Below are positions 50,427 to 59,204 of a DNA stretch of 64,000 nt, piece after piece. This DNA is from Actinokineospora auranticolor. GTDB lineage: Bacteria > Actinomycetota > Actinomycetes > Mycobacteriales > Pseudonocardiaceae. The stretch covers positions 454,961-518,960 of the forward strand of contig NZ_PTIX01000004.1 of the NCBI RefSeq assembly GCF_002934265.1, written 5' to 3'. Under the pieces are notes generated by a model that saw nothing but the letters and a program-made list of their open reading frames with translations, was not told the origin of the DNA and made no database searches. Within the stretch, counting starts at the first letter, position 1. Each line of letters opens with the position of its first letter. The position numbers were made by a program, and so were the translations under genes.

Positions 50427-51104
50427 TCAGCCGGTGACGCGCTCCAGGTCGGGGTCGTCGTCGGAGGTGACCACGGGGGCGTTCGCCGCCGCCTTGGCCT
50501 TCTTGCGCTTCTTGACCAGGTGCACGACCACGATGACCACCACGACCACGACCAGCAGGACCACCGCGCCGCCGCTGAGGTACTTCTCCAGCTGGTGGGC
50601 CGCCTCGCCGAGCGCGGCGCCGATGCTGATGTGCAGCGCCGACCAGCAGGCCGCGCCCGCCACGACCGCGGGCAGGAACTTGCGGTACTGCATGCCCGCC
50701 GTGCCCGCCGCGGCCGGTGTCAGCGTGCGCACCACGGGCATGAACCGGGCGAAGAACACCGCCCACGCCCCGCGCCTGCGCAGGATGTCGGTGGCCTTGT
50801 CCCAGCCCTCCACGCCGTACTTCTGGATCAGCTTCGTCTCGCGCAGCTTGACCCCGTACTTGCGGCCGATGAGGTAGCCGATGGAGTCGCCGATGCCCGC
50901 GCAGACGGTGACCACGGCCCACAGGATGAGGAACCGGGGCACGCTGTTGACGGTGGTGGCCGCGATGAGCAGGCCACCCTCACCGGGGGCGATGAAGCCG
51001 AGACCGATCGTGCACTCGGCGAGCACGAGGCCGCCGGTCGCGGCGACCAGTGCGGGCTGCGGGAGTGCTTGCAGCCAATCGAGGACGTCGGTCAGGAATG
51101 CCAC
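50427..51104 (-). CDS. DedA-family membrane protein
   Basis: A 225-residue integral membrane protein of the DedA/SNARE-associated (VTT) family. GFIAPGEGGLLIAATTVNSV near 32-51 has the acidic residue important in DedA transporters; GDSIGYLIGRKYGVKL near 73-88 and FFARFMPVVRTLTPAAAGTA near 120-139 contain the conserved G-x-x-x-G-Y-x-x-G and the F-x-R-x-x-P-x-x-R signatures. Relatives recycle undecaprenyl phosphate or other phospholipids across the membrane. The GTG at 51104 follows GAGGGG by nine bases. The C-terminus is a basic, cytoplasmic tail after the last helix. Confidence 0.92.
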   Translation of the reverse strand: MAFLTDVLDWLQALPQPALVAATGGLVLAECTIGLGFIAPGEGGLLIAATTVNSVPRFLILWAVVTVCAGIGDSIGYLIGRKYGVKLRETKLIQKYGVEGWDKATDILRRRGAWAVFFARFMPVVRTLTPAAAGTAGMQYRKFLPAVVAGAACWSALHISIGAALGEAAHQLEKYLSGGAVVLLVVVVVVIVVVHLVKKRKKAKAAANAPVVTSDDDPDLERVTG

Positions 51105-51261
51105 GGCTCGGTTCCCCTCAACACGCTCCGGCGCCAGACTTTCCGACGCCGCGTCGTGGGACGCGCCGAGGTGCCCCCTGGTTGCGACCTCGACGACCCA
51201 CTTGGACAGTGTTTCGTCCACGACGAGCCTGGCATAACGGGGATGACCCCTGAATCGGTCG

Positions 51262-51284
51262 GGGTGACCATCTGGGGGTCACCC
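51262..51284 (-). terminator. Terminator hairpin of lipA
   Basis: GGGTGACC (51262-51269) and GGTCACCC (51277-51284) form a perfect 8-bp stem 28 bases past the lipA stop codon. Confidence 0.75.
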
Positions 51285-51311
51285 TGAAGATTGACACGGG
51301 GGAGACGAAAG

Positions 51312-52313
51312 TTACCTCTTCAGGAGCGCGGTGATCTCTTGGCTGGACTCGCCCGCCTCGGCCAGGTGACGCAGGTTCTCCGGGATCTGCTGGCCCCGGT
51401 GCTCCACGGCCTGGGTGAACAGCCGACCGGCCCGGTAGGACGACCGCACCAGCGGACCCGCCATGACGCCCGCGAAGCCCAGGCCCTCGGCCGTCTCCTT
51501 GTGCGCCAGGAACTCCTCCGGCTTGACCCACCGGTCCACCGGGTGGTGGCGGACGCTGGGCCGCAGGTACTGGGTGATGGTGATGATGTCGCAGCCCGCG
51601 TCGTGCAGGTCCGCCAGCGCCTCGGTGACCTCGTCGGCGGTCTCGCCCATGCCCAGGATCAGGTTCGACTTGGTGACCAGGCCCGCCGCGCGCGCCTCGG
51701 TGATCACCGACAGGGACCGCTCGTACCGGAACGCGGGCCGGATCCGCTTGAAGATCCGGGGCACGGTCTCCAGGTTGTGCGCGAGCACCTCCGGGCGGGA
51801 GCCGAACACCTCGGCGAGCTGGTCCGGCTCGGCGTTGAAGTCCGGGATCAGCAGCTCGACGCCGGTGCCCGGGTTGAGCGCGTGGATCTGCCGGACGGTC
51901 TCGGCGTAGAGCCAGGCGCCGCCGTCGGCCAGGTCGTCGCGGGCCACGCCGGTGATCGTCGAGTAGCGCAGGCCCATGGCCTGCACCGACTCGGCGACCC
52001 GCCGGGGCTCGTCGCGGTCGAGGTCGGCGGGCTTGCCGGTGTCGATCTGGCAGAAGTCGCAGCGCCGCGTGCACTGCTCGCCGCCGATGAGGAAGGTGGC
52101 CTCGCGGTCCTCCCAGCACTCGTAGATGTTGGGACAGCCGGCCTCTTCGCACACCGTGTGCAGGCCCTCGCGCTTGACCAGGCCCTTGAGTTCGCGGTAC
52201 TCGGGGCCCATCTTCGCCCGGGTCTTGATCCAGGACGGCTTCTTCTCGATCGGGGTCTGCGCGTTGCGCACTTCCAGGCGCAGCATCTTCCGACCCTCAG
52301 GCGCGACTGTCAC
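51312..52313 (-). CDS. lipA: Lipoyl synthase (LipA)
   Basis: A 333-residue radical SAM enzyme that inserts sulphur at C6 and C8 of protein-bound octanoyl groups. The auxiliary cluster motif [12 protein letters not shown] (near 55-66) and the radical SAM motif CTRRCDFC (near 81-88) are both complete. [10 protein letters not shown] near the end carries the RSSY motif that ligates the auxiliary cluster. GTG start at 52313. lipB, normally next to it, is absent from the window; instead an SDR gene ends 18 bases upstream on the same strand, so they may share a transcript. It serves pyruvate dehydrogenase (aceE at 39.5-42.2 kb) and related complexes. Confidence 0.97.
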   Translation of the reverse strand: MTVAPEGRKMLRLEVRNAQTPIEKKPSWIKTRAKMGPEYRELKGLVKREGLHTVCEEAGCPNIYECWEDREATFLIGGEQCTRRCDFCQIDTGKPADLDRDEPRRVAESVQAMGLRYSTITGVARDDLADGGAWLYAETVRQIHALNPGTGVELLIPDFNAEPDQLAEVFGSRPEVLAHNLETVPRIFKRIRPAFRYERSLSVITEARAAGLVTKSNLILGMGETADEVTEALADLHDAGCDIITITQYLRPSVRHHPVDRWVKPEEFLAHKETAEGLGFAGVMAGPLVRSSYRAGRLFTQAVEHRGQQIPENLRHLAEAGESSQEITALLKR

Positions 52314-52331
52314 GTCCGCCAGGCTACGCCT

Positions 52332-53261
52332 CTACGCCGGATCCGGAGAAACGCCGGTCAAATCGGCCGTCCGCACCCACAATGTCCGGCCATGATCGGG
52401 GTTGAGGGCATTAGGCCGCGGTGAAACCCGGGTTGGACCGCCGAATACCTGGCCCGGTCCGGACGGCCCGTAGTACTCGCCGCCGCGCACGTCCGGCGCG
52501 GTCGCGGTGTAGAGCTGGGGCAGCGCGCCGCGTGCCGCCGACTGCATGACCAGGCGGTTGCCGACCGAGACCACCGAGGTCAGCGCCCGGCTCAGCGGCC
52601 CGCGCACCCGGTTGCGCGTGGTGTTCGCGGCCAGCTCCGTCGCGCTCAGGCCCGGGTGCGCGGCGACGCTCACCAGGTCGAGCCCGGCGGCCTCCACGCG
52701 GCGGTGCAGCTCGAACGCGAACAGCAGGTTGGCCAGCTTGGACTGGCTGTAGGCGGTGATCGAGCGGTAGGGGCGGCGCTCGAAGTTGAGGTCGTCGAGG
52801 TCCAGGCCGCCGCCGCGGTGGGCGAGGCTGGAGACGGTGACCACGCGCGCGCCCGCGACCTCGCGCAGCGCGGGCACGAGCAACCAGGTCAGCGCGGCGT
52901 GGCCCAGGTGGTTGGTGCCGAACTGGAGCTCGAAGCCGTCGACCGTGCGGCCGGGCGGGACGGCCATGACGCCCGCGTTGTTGATCAGGATGTCGAGCCG
53001 GTCGCCGGTGCGCTCGCGGACCTCGGCGGCGGCCTTGCGCACCGAGGTCAGGTCGGCCAGGTCGAGTTCGAGCAGTTCGGCGGGACCGTCGATGGTCGCC
53101 AGCGCGCGGCGGCCGCGCTCGGCGCTGCGGCACGCCATGACCACGTGCGCGCCGCGGCGGCTCAGCGCCTGCGCGGTGCGCAGCCCGAGACCGGAATTGG
53201 CCCCGGTGACCAGCGCGGTCTTGCCGCTCAGGTCGGGGATGTCGGCTTCGGACCAGCCCAT
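52332..53261 (-). CDS. Short-chain dehydrogenase/reductase, retinol-dehydrogenase-like
   Basis: A 309-residue SDR. The NADP-binding Gly motif is TALVTGANSGLGLRTAQALS at residues 15-34, followed by ACRSAERG (an Arg favouring NADP). NNAGVM near 86 and the catalytic YSQSK (Tyr near 165) are complete, with SSLAHR supplying the Ser. The C-terminal extension (GGEYYGPSGPG...LWVRTADLTGV) identifies the light-dependent protochlorophyllide/retinol dehydrogenase-like group common in actinobacteria. Substrate unknown. The start ATG at 53261 follows GGAGGAC. Lies 59 bases after the small unknown gene and 18 bases before lipA, so likely one leftward operon under the TetR operator. Confidence 0.9.
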   Translation of the reverse strand: MGWSEADIPDLSGKTALVTGANSGLGLRTAQALSRRGAHVVMACRSAERGRRALATIDGPAELLELDLADLTSVRKAAAEVRERTGDRLDILINNAGVMAVPPGRTVDGFELQFGTNHLGHAALTWLLVPALREVAGARVVTVSSLAHRGGGLDLDDLNFERRPYRSITAYSQSKLANLLFAFELHRRVEAAGLDLVSVAAHPGLSATELAANTTRNRVRGPLSRALTSVVSVGNRLVMQSAARGALPQLYTATAPDVRGGEYYGPSGPGQVFGGPTRVSPRPNALNPDHGRTLWVRTADLTGVSPDPA

Positions 53262-53320
53262 GTCGTCCTCCTCGGAAACTCGCGTTACCCGAGGGTAGGC
53301 AGCGGCTGCTGAGGTCGCGC

Positions 53321-53773
53321 TCAGGCGATGGCGAGTCGCGGCGCGGTGGACCCGATCAGGGCGGCGAAGGCGGCGCCGACCCGGGTGACCTCGGCCCGGG
53401 GCCCGGTCGGGTCGGCGAGGTTCGCGACCAGCGCCAGCATCCGCTGCTCGGCCTCGACGCCGGGGCGCAGGGCCGGGTCGTCGCGGTGGGCGTCGAGTAC
53501 GGCGCGCAGGACGGGGAAGGCGCTCGCGGTCGTCCACCAGGCGCGGGTGACGGCGTCGACGAGGTCGGTGCCGGGGTCCCGGTCGGCCTCGGCGCGGGCC
53601 AGGCCCAGCGGACCGGTGAGCTTGAGGGTCCAGCGGTGGTGCAGGGCGAGCAGGACCTCGTCCGCGTCGGCGAAGGTGTCGGCGGGCGGGATCGGGCCGC
53701 CCGGGTCGTGCCGCAGGTGCGCGAGGACGGCGTCGAGCGCGTCCCGGCGGCGGTAGAACTCGGCCCAGCCCAT
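53321..53773 (-). CDS. Unknown soluble protein, first gene of a TetR-controlled unit
   Basis: A 150-residue helical protein, not recognised. MGWAEFYRRRDALDAVLAHL opens it and DEVLLALHHRWTLKLTGPLG near 50 is the best conserved-looking part; it has a high content of Ala, Leu, Asp and Arg and no cysteine or signal peptide. The ATG at 53773 follows GGAGGGG by eight bases. It starts 36 bases from a perfect 30-bp palindrome and is divergent from the TetR gene, so it is the likeliest regulatory target. It is followed by the SDR gene 59 bases on. Confidence 0.7.
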   Translation of the reverse strand: MGWAEFYRRRDALDAVLAHLRHDPGGPIPPADTFADADEVLLALHHRWTLKLTGPLGLARAEADRDPGTDLVDAVTRAWWTTASAFPVLRAVLDAHRDDPALRPGVEAEQRMLALVANLADPTGPRAEVTRVGAAFAALIGSTAPRLAIA

Positions 53774-53808
53774 GGTCGGCTCCCCTCCGGACGTGCTGGT
53801 CGCCGTCA

Positions 53809-53838
53809 ACATACCAACGGTACGTACCGTTGGTATGT
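53809..53838. promoter_or_regulatory. Perfect 30-bp palindromic operator for the TetR regulator
   Basis: Both halves, ACATACCAACGGTAC (53809-53823) and its exact inverse complement (53824-53838), are complete, giving one of the longest perfect palindromes in the window. It lies between the divergent TetR gene and the leftward unit, 10 bases from the TetR start, where it can control both. Confidence 0.9.
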
Positions 53839-53847
53839 CCTATCGTT

Positions 53848-54450
53848 GTGAGCGTGCCGACAGTCCGCGCCGACGAGTCCAGCACCAGGCGGGACCTGGT
53901 CGACTCCGCCATCACCCTGTTCACCCGCCAGGGGTACGCGGCGACCTCGCTGGAGGCGGTCGTCGCGGGCGCGAAGGTCACCAAAGGGGCGCTGTACCAC
54001 CACTTCAGCGGCAAGCAGGCGCTGTTCGAGGCCGCCTTCGACGCCGTGGAGAGCGCGGTCGTGAACCGGCTGGGCGAGGTCGTGGTGCACGGCCCGGGGA
54101 CGGCGTGGGACCGGGCGGTGAGCGGATTGCGGGCGTACGTCGAGGTGTGCCTGGAACCGTCGTACCAGCGCATCGCGATCCACGAGGGCCCGGTGGTGAT
54201 GGGCTGGGAGCGGTGGCAGGAGGCGGCGGAGAAGTACAGCTACGGGCTGGTCCGGGCGGCCGTGGCGGCGCTGGTCGACGCGGGGGAGATCGACGAGCTG
54301 CCGGTCGAGGTGACGGCCCGGATCCTGTTCGGCGCGCTGCGGACCGGGGCGGCGATCATCGCCGGGGCCGCCGAACCGGAGCTGGCGGGGGCGGACGTGT
54401 CGAAGACGATCACCCGCGTGCTGGAGGGGATGCGCAAGCTGCCCGGGTAG
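53848..54450 (+). CDS. TetR-family transcriptional regulator
   Basis: A 200-residue repressor-type regulator. The N-terminal HTH reads TRRDLVDSAITLFTRQGYAA then TSLEAVVAGAKVTKGALYHH plus FSGKQALF (residues 12-58). The C-terminal ligand-binding part has a TetR_C-like segment around VCLEPSYQRIAIHEGPVVMG then WERWQEA. The GTG at 53848 is the probable start, so the mRNA is nearly leaderless and the operator palindrome overlaps its promoter; a GTG two codons later is possible. It most likely represses itself and the divergent unknown gene-SDR(-lipA) unit. The inducer is unknown. Confidence 0.92.
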   Translation: MSVPTVRADESSTRRDLVDSAITLFTRQGYAATSLEAVVAGAKVTKGALYHHFSGKQALFEAAFDAVESAVVNRLGEVVVHGPGTAWDRAVSGLRAYVEVCLEPSYQRIAIHEGPVVMGWERWQEAAEKYSYGLVRAAVAALVDAGEIDELPVEVTARILFGALRTGAAIIAGAAEPELAGADVSKTITRVLEGMRKLPG

Positions 54451-54510
54451 CCGCCGGGGGCGCGGAGTCCATTTGCGACCATGACGCCCTTGCCGACTGG
54501 GGAGGTTGTC

Positions 54511-55590
54511 ATGGCGGTGACGTGGGAGCGGGCGGTACCCGACCCGGGGCCGGGGCGGATCGCGGCGGAGGACGCGGCCACGGCGGCCGTGCTCGGCGTG
54601 CGGCGGGCGACCGACGAGGCGGGGGGCAAGCGCCGTCCGGTGGTGTTGAGCCTGGTCGCGATCACCGCGGCCCTGGCGGTCTTCGACCTGGTGGGCGACC
54701 ACGTCGGCCTGTTCTTCGCGCACCTGGCGCTGCTGCTGTTCACGATCTGGATGGCCTGGTTCTTCCTCCGCCCGCTCGCCAGGAGCTTCCCGGCCGTGGA
54801 GCACCTGGTGACGACCCTCCCGTGGCGCCAGGTGACCGCCCGCGTCGTTCGCGTCGCGCGCGTGTCGTGGCTGTCGACGGTGGTGGAGATCGAGGAGCCG
54901 GAGGGGTTCGTCCCGCTGCGGGTGTGGGGGTTGCCCGCCGCGCACCGGGGCATGATCAGCGGCCTCGCCACGGCGTGGGTCGTGGGACCGCACGAGTCCT
55001 GGTACGCGATCCGGGTGCCCGGGTCGCCGCTGTTCTGGACCGCCCGCCGCCCGGGGAAAGCGCTTTCGCCGGGCACCTTCAGCGAGCGGGTGGACCCGGT
55101 GGAGATCACCCGCCGCACCGCGGCCTGGCGCCGTTGGCGCGCGCTGCGCCCCTACCTCAGCCCGGTGTTCACCCTGGTCACGATGTCCACCTTCGGCATC
55201 GGTTGGCTGACCACCTCCACGGTCTGGGTCGTCGTGGTGGTCCTCGTCGGCTACCAGCTCCTGCTGACCCAGAAGGCACTCCGCCACCGCAAGCCCGACC
55301 TGCGGCTCCCAGCGCTCGTCCAGCACACCCGTGCCTGGACCCGGCTGACCGTCCGGGTCCACCCCTGGACCCTCCGGCTGGACGGCACCGCGGAAGCCAC
55401 CGCCGCGGTCACCCTGCCCGGTGAGGACGAGGAACGACACCTGTACTTCCCGGCGGCCCCGGTGGACTTCCTGAGCACCGCGGCCGCGACCGGCGCGGTG
55501 TGGGTGGCGGGGTCCTCGGTCGTCCCCGGGACCCCGCTCGCCGTGGGCTTCCCCGGCTGCCCGGTGCTCGCCGCCGGGGAGATCCGCTAG
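54511..55590 (+). CDS. Multi-pass membrane protein of unknown function
   Basis: A 359-residue protein. GGAGG sits five bases before the ATG at 54511, preferred over the ATG at 54481. Four helices are visible: [20 protein letters not shown] and [20 protein letters not shown] near 42-88, and [15 protein letters not shown] with [16 protein letters not shown] near 225-256. Between them is a soluble beta-rich part ([20 protein letters not shown]), and the C-terminus ([20 protein letters not shown]) is also soluble. No domain recognised. It lies 60 bases after the TetR gene but its start is well separated, and its 3' end overlaps the convergent cobT by four bases. Confidence 0.7.
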   Translation: MAVTWERAVPDPGPGRIAAEDAATAAVLGVRRATDEAGGKRRPVVLSLVAITAALAVFDLVGDHVGLFFAHLALLLFTIWMAWFFLRPLARSFPAVEHLVTTLPWRQVTARVVRVARVSWLSTVVEIEEPEGFVPLRVWGLPAAHRGMISGLATAWVVGPHESWYAIRVPGSPLFWTARRPGKALSPGTFSERVDPVEITRRTAAWRRWRALRPYLSPVFTLVTMSTFGIGWLTTSTVWVVVVVLVGYQLLLTQKALRHRKPDLRLPALVQHTRAWTRLTVRVHPWTLRLDGTAEATAAVTLPGEDEERHLYFPAAPVDFLSTAAATGAVWVAGSSVVPGTPLAVGFPGCPVLAAGEIR

Positions 55591-56687
55591 CGCCAGCCGC
55601 CGTTGCGGCCGTTGACGTCGACGGTGGCAGGGAGTCGGACCTCGCCCTCGCTGACGCCCGCGTCGGCGAAGGTGGACATCTCGCCGAGCACGCGGGTGGC
55701 CATGGAGAGCAGGGGGAGGGCCGCGAGCGCGCCGGTGCCCTCGCCGAGACGCAGGTCCAGGTCGAGGATCGGGGTCAGGTTGAGCTGCTCCAGGACCAGC
55801 GCGTGCGCGGGCTCCACGGACTTGTGCGCGGCCCGCCACCACTCCGACGCGCCCGGGGCCAGTTCCTCGGCGACCAGCGCCGCCGCGCCGACGACCACGC
55901 CGTCGAGCAGCACCGGGGTCTTGCGGACCGCGGCCTGGGCCAGGAAGGCGGCCATGGCGGCGATGTCGGCGCTACCGGCGGTGCGCAGCAGCGCGACCGG
56001 GTGCGCGCTGACGCGGCGGGCGCGGCGGAGCGCGTCGCGCACGGCGGTGGCCTTGCGCATCCAGGTCTGGTCGTCGATGCCCGTGCCGCGGCCGACGACG
56101 GCCACCGGCTCGGACCCCGACAGCGCGGCGATCAGCACCGCGGCGGGAGTGGTGTTGCCGATGCCCATCTCGCCCGCGATCAGCAGGTCGGCACCGCCGT
56201 CGACCTCCTCGTCGGCGAGCGCGCGGCCCGCCGCGATGGCGGCGTCGACTTCGGCGTCGGTCAACGCGTCCTCGCGGTCGATGGAGCCGGACGAGCGCCT
56301 GATCTTGTGCGCGGTGACGTGTTCGGGCAGCTCCGCGTCGGTGTCGACCCCGAGGTCGACCACCCGCACGGTCGCGCCCGCCACGGACGCCATCACGTTG
56401 ACCGCCGCGCCGCCCGCCAGGAAGTTCGCCACCATCTGGCCGGTGACCTCGGCGGGGAACGCCGACACGCCCTGCGCGGTGATGCCGTGGTCGCCCGCGA
56501 ACAGCACGACCCGCGGCCGGGCGAACGGCCGGGGCGGGCACTGCCCCTGGCACGCCGACACCCACACACCCAACTCCTCCAGGCGACCCAGCGACCCCGG
56601 GGGCTTGGTCAGCTCCAGGTGCCGGGCCTCGGCCGCGCGGTGGGTCGCCGCGTCCGGGGTGGGGATGTGGGGGAACTCGGTGCTCAC
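55587..56687 (-). CDS. cobT: Nicotinate-nucleotide--dimethylbenzimidazole phosphoribosyltransferase (CobT)
   Basis: A 366-residue enzyme that activates the lower-ligand base of cobalamin as alpha-ribazole phosphate. [20 protein letters not shown] (26-45) and [20 protein letters not shown] (63-82) are the substrate-binding signatures, [13 protein letters not shown] near 176 is the family's GNTT motif, and the late Glu lies in [15 protein letters not shown] (about 320). Starts at a GTG with GGAGG upstream. No cobalamin riboswitch was seen before it and the other cob genes are outside. It is in the same general neighbourhood as ilvE and pepA, as in mycobacteria. Confidence 0.96.
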   Translation of the reverse strand: MSTEFPHIPTPDAATHRAAEARHLELTKPPGSLGRLEELGVWVSACQGQCPPRPFARPRVVLFAGDHGITAQGVSAFPAEVTGQMVANFLAGGAAVNVMASVAGATVRVVDLGVDTDAELPEHVTAHKIRRSSGSIDREDALTDAEVDAAIAAGRALADEEVDGGADLLIAGEMGIGNTTPAAVLIAALSGSEPVAVVGRGTGIDDQTWMRKATAVRDALRRARRVSAHPVALLRTAGSADIAAMAAFLAQAAVRKTPVLLDGVVVGAAALVAEELAPGASEWWRAAHKSVEPAHALVLEQLNLTPILDLDLRLGEGTGALAALPLLSMATRVLGEMSTFADAGVSEGEVRLPATVDVNGRNGGWR

Positions 56688-56771
56688 CGGCGCTACCTCC
56701 GCTTCACGTGCCGTCGTGGGAGAGCCTGCCAGAGCGGTTCGCCGGAATCGAGGTCGGCTACCGTGGCCCCC

Positions 56772-56972
56772 GTGAGCTTCCGCTGGCGCTACGAGGACGA
56801 AACGGGCGGTTCGGTCACCGGCCCGGGGGTGGAGTTCGCCACCCAGGACGAGGCCGAGGAGTGGTTCGGCGGCGCCTGGCGGGAGTTGGGTTCGGCGGGC
56901 GTCGCCCAGGTGGTCCTGCTCGACGGCGACACCGAGGTCTACGGCCCGATGAGCCTGAGCGCCGCGGAGTAG
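56772..56972 (+). CDS. Small conserved actinobacterial protein (66 aa)
   Basis: Sixty-six residues from the GTG at 56772: [20 protein letters not shown] then [18 protein letters not shown] and [15 protein letters not shown]. The composition and the W-R-Y...D-E-A-E-x-W pattern match a small actinobacterial family of unknown function found near cobT. No cysteines or membrane segment. It is the first gene of a rightward three-gene operon, with only two bases between its stop and the next start. Confidence 0.75.
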   Translation: MSFRWRYEDETGGSVTGPGVEFATQDEAEEWFGGAWRELGSAGVAQVVLLDGDTEVYGPMSLSAAE

Positions 56973-56974
56973 CC

Positions 56975-57265
56975 GTGCCGCGCCGCAACCAGCCGAAGTA
57001 CCCGGAACCGCGCCCCCTCAGCGGCGGCCTCGGTGACCAGCGGGTCGAGTCCGCCCCGGACGGGGAGTGGCTGGTCCGCACGGTGCCGGGGGCGCAGGCG
57101 ACCAAGTCGTACCGGTGCCCGGGCTGCGACCAGGAGATCCGCCCCGGCGTGACCCACGTCGTGGCCTGGTCGGCGGAGGCGCACGGCACGGTGGAGGACC
57201 GCAGGCACTGGCACCCGACGTGCTGGTCGGCCCGCGGCAGGCGCGGCCCGACGAGGAGACGTTGA
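56975..57265 (+). CDS. Small zinc-ribbon-like protein (96 aa)
   Basis: A 96-residue basic protein starting at a GTG two bases after the previous stop. The core [20 protein letters not shown] holds a CxxC pair, and HWHPTCW near residue 80 supplies a His/Cys pair, so one zinc site of CxxC...HxxC type is likely. The family is widespread in actinobacteria but its role is unknown; earlier annotation as an ATP/GTP-binding protein has no motif support here. The Arg-rich C-terminus ([10 protein letters not shown]) could touch nucleic acid. The next gene starts four bases later. Confidence 0.78.
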   Translation: MPRRNQPKYPEPRPLSGGLGDQRVESAPDGEWLVRTVPGAQATKSYRCPGCDQEIRPGVTHVVAWSAEAHGTVEDRRHWHPTCWSARGRRGPTRRR

Positions 57266-57269
57266 CGCC

Positions 57270-57962
57270 GTGATCGGCCCCAACACGGTGCTGCCCGCCC
57301 GCCGCACTCCGTTGACCCTCCAGACCGACGACGGTGTGGGGTTGGCGGCCGAGCTCGCGCTGCCCGCCGATCGGGACCCGCGTGCCACGATCGTGTTCTT
57401 CCATCCGAATCCGGTTGGCGGGGGGTCGATGGACACGCACCTGATTCGCAAGGCCGCGGCCCGTCTTCCTGCCTTGGCCGGACTCGCCGTCTTGCGGCTG
57501 AACACGCGGGGGACCAGTAGCCCGTCCGGAACCAGCTCAGGCACCCACGACCACGGCGTCGCCGAGCGGTTCGATGTCGCTGCGGCTTTGACGGCGGTCG
57601 CGGGGTTGCCGGACGTGTGGTTGGTGGGGTGGTCTTTCGGTACGGACCTGATCCTCATGCACGGCTTGGCCGAGGGTGTTCGCGGCGCGGTCCTGTTGGC
57701 ACCCACCCTCCGCCGGGCGCAACCGGAACACCTGGCGGCTTGGGCTACTTCGGGTAAGCCGATCCGTTGTGTGGTCCCGGAACTCGACGACTACGTGCGC
57801 CCGCCTGAGGCCCGCCAACGCTTCGCGGCCGTGCCACAGGCGGAAGTGGTGGAGTTCCCGGGCTGCAAACACCTCTTCGTCGGCCACGCCGAGACCGCGT
57901 TGGACGCTGTCGTCGAGGTCGTGGCCCCAGAGGTCGCCACCCCACTACCCCGCGAATGGTGA
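57270..57962 (+). CDS. Alpha/beta-hydrolase
   Basis: A 230-residue alpha/beta-hydrolase. IVFFHPNPVGGGSMDTHLIR near 42-60 replaces the usual oxyanion HG-x-G, LNTRGTSSPSG near 80 is the region after strand 4, and WLVGWSFGTDLILMHGLAEG holds the nucleophile Ser near 121 in GWSFG. The Asp/His partners are likely in VPELDDYVRPPEA and GCKHLFVG (His near 206). It resembles the Dienelactone hydrolase/YfhR-like group that starts with a Pro-rich loop. The substrate is unknown. It starts with GTG, four bases after the zinc-ribbon gene, and ends at a strong terminator. Confidence 0.87.
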   Translation: MIGPNTVLPARRTPLTLQTDDGVGLAAELALPADRDPRATIVFFHPNPVGGGSMDTHLIRKAAARLPALAGLAVLRLNTRGTSSPSGTSSGTHDHGVAERFDVAAALTAVAGLPDVWLVGWSFGTDLILMHGLAEGVRGAVLLAPTLRRAQPEHLAAWATSGKPIRCVVPELDDYVRPPEARQRFAAVPQAEVVEFPGCKHLFVGHAETALDAVVEVVAPEVATPLPREW

Positions 57963-57992
57963 CCGGCCAGCCGAACCGGTTGCCGCACAGGA

Positions 57993-58032
57993 CAGCGCCC
58001 CGAGTGTCCACTGCGGACTGCTCGGGGCGCTG
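57993..58032. terminator. Convergent terminator between the hydrolase and ilvE
   Basis: CAGCGCCCCGAG (57993-58004) and CTCGGGGCGCTG (58021-58032) are perfect 12-bp arms; inside, GTCC/GGAC adds a small top stem. Confidence 0.9.
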
Positions 58033-58043
58033 CCGGAAGTGCG

Positions 58044-59141
58044 TCAGAGGGTGGTGAGCCAGCCTCGGCTGTCCGCGACCCCACCGCGCTGCAGGGAGGT
58101 CAACGACTCGCGCAACTGGGTGGTCACCGGGCCTGTCGCGCCGCCGCTGATGGCGAAGGTGCCGTCGGCGTGCTTGACGTGGCCGACCGGGGTGATGACG
58201 GCCGCGGTGCCGCAGGCGAAGACCTCCGTCAGCTCGCCCGACTCGGCCTTCTTCTCCCACTCCTCCGTCGAGATCCGCCGCTCCTCGACGCCGTACCCCA
58301 GGTCCGCGGCCAGGGTCAGCAGCGACGAGCGGGTGATGCCCGGCAGCAGCGCGCCCGACAGCTCCGGCGTCACGACCCGCGCCGACGGGCCCGAGCCGAA
58401 GACGAAGAACAGGTTCATCCCGCCCATCTCCTCGACCCAGCGCCGCTCCACCGCGTCGAGCCACACGACCTGGTCGCAGCCCTGGTCCGCCGCCTGGGCC
58501 TGGGCGACCAGGGAGGCCGCGTAGTTGCCCGCGAACTTCGCCGCGCCCGTGCCGCCCGGGGCCGCGCGCACGTACTCCGTCGACAGCCACACCGTCACCG
58601 GCTTGACGCCGCCCGCGAAGTAGGCGCCCGCCGGGGAGGCGATCACCACGTACAGGTACTCGCTCGACGGCCGCACCCCCAGGGCGGGCTCGGTGGCGAC
58701 CATGAACGGCCGCAGGTACAGCGACTCCTCCGCCTGCTCCGGCACCCACCGCGCGTCGGCGGCGACCAGTTCGCGCAGGGACTCCAGGAACAGCTCCTCG
58801 GGCAGCTCCGGCATCGCCAGGCGGCGGGCGGAGCTGTTGAACCGCGCCGCGTTGGCCTCCGGGCGGAACGACGCGATGGTGCCGTCCGGCTGCCGGTACG
58901 CCTTGAGCCCCTCGAAGATCGCCTGCCCGTAGTGCAGCACGCTGGCCGACGGGTCCAGGGCGATCGGCCGGTACGGCTCCAGCCGCGCGTCGTGCCAGCC
59001 CTGCTCTGCCGAGTAGCGGATGGTCACCATGTGGTCGGTGAAGTACTGCCCGAAGCCCGGCCGCGCGAGTACCTCCGCGACCCGGTCCGGGGTCGCCGGG
59101 GTGGGGTTCGGGGTCCGCGTGAACGGCAGCTCGGTTGTCAT
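58044..59141 (-). CDS. ilvE: Branched-chain amino-acid aminotransferase (IlvE)
   Basis: A 365-residue fold-type IV PLP enzyme interconverting Val, Leu and Ile with their keto acids. [20 protein letters not shown] (67-86) is the substrate/PLP region, the PLP Lys is residue 202 in [16 protein letters not shown], and [12 protein letters not shown] near 315 is the phosphate-binding loop. Length fits type II (eukaryote-like) BCATs that actinobacteria share with mycobacterial IlvE. ATG start at 59141. The permease-like gene ends 63 bases upstream on the same strand, so cotranscription is possible. The keto acids can feed branched fatty-acid starters for FabH. Confidence 0.96.
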   Translation of the reverse strand: MTTELPFTRTPNPTPATPDRVAEVLARPGFGQYFTDHMVTIRYSAEQGWHDARLEPYRPIALDPSASVLHYGQAIFEGLKAYRQPDGTIASFRPEANAARFNSSARRLAMPELPEELFLESLRELVAADARWVPEQAEESLYLRPFMVATEPALGVRPSSEYLYVVIASPAGAYFAGGVKPVTVWLSTEYVRAAPGGTGAAKFAGNYAASLVAQAQAADQGCDQVVWLDAVERRWVEEMGGMNLFFVFGSGPSARVVTPELSGALLPGITRSSLLTLAADLGYGVEERRISTEEWEKKAESGELTEVFACGTAAVITPVGHVKHADGTFAISGGATGPVTTQLRESLTSLQRGGVADSRGWLTTL

Positions 59142-59204
59142 GCGCCAGACATTATCCGCTGATCGGTCGCCGGAAAATCGGTATCCCGAGGATCGGACGA
59201 CCGA

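Noticed and set aside
55300..56800. Cobalamin riboswitch near cobT
   Set aside because: The conserved B12-box could not be recognised on the minus strand upstream of the cobT start.
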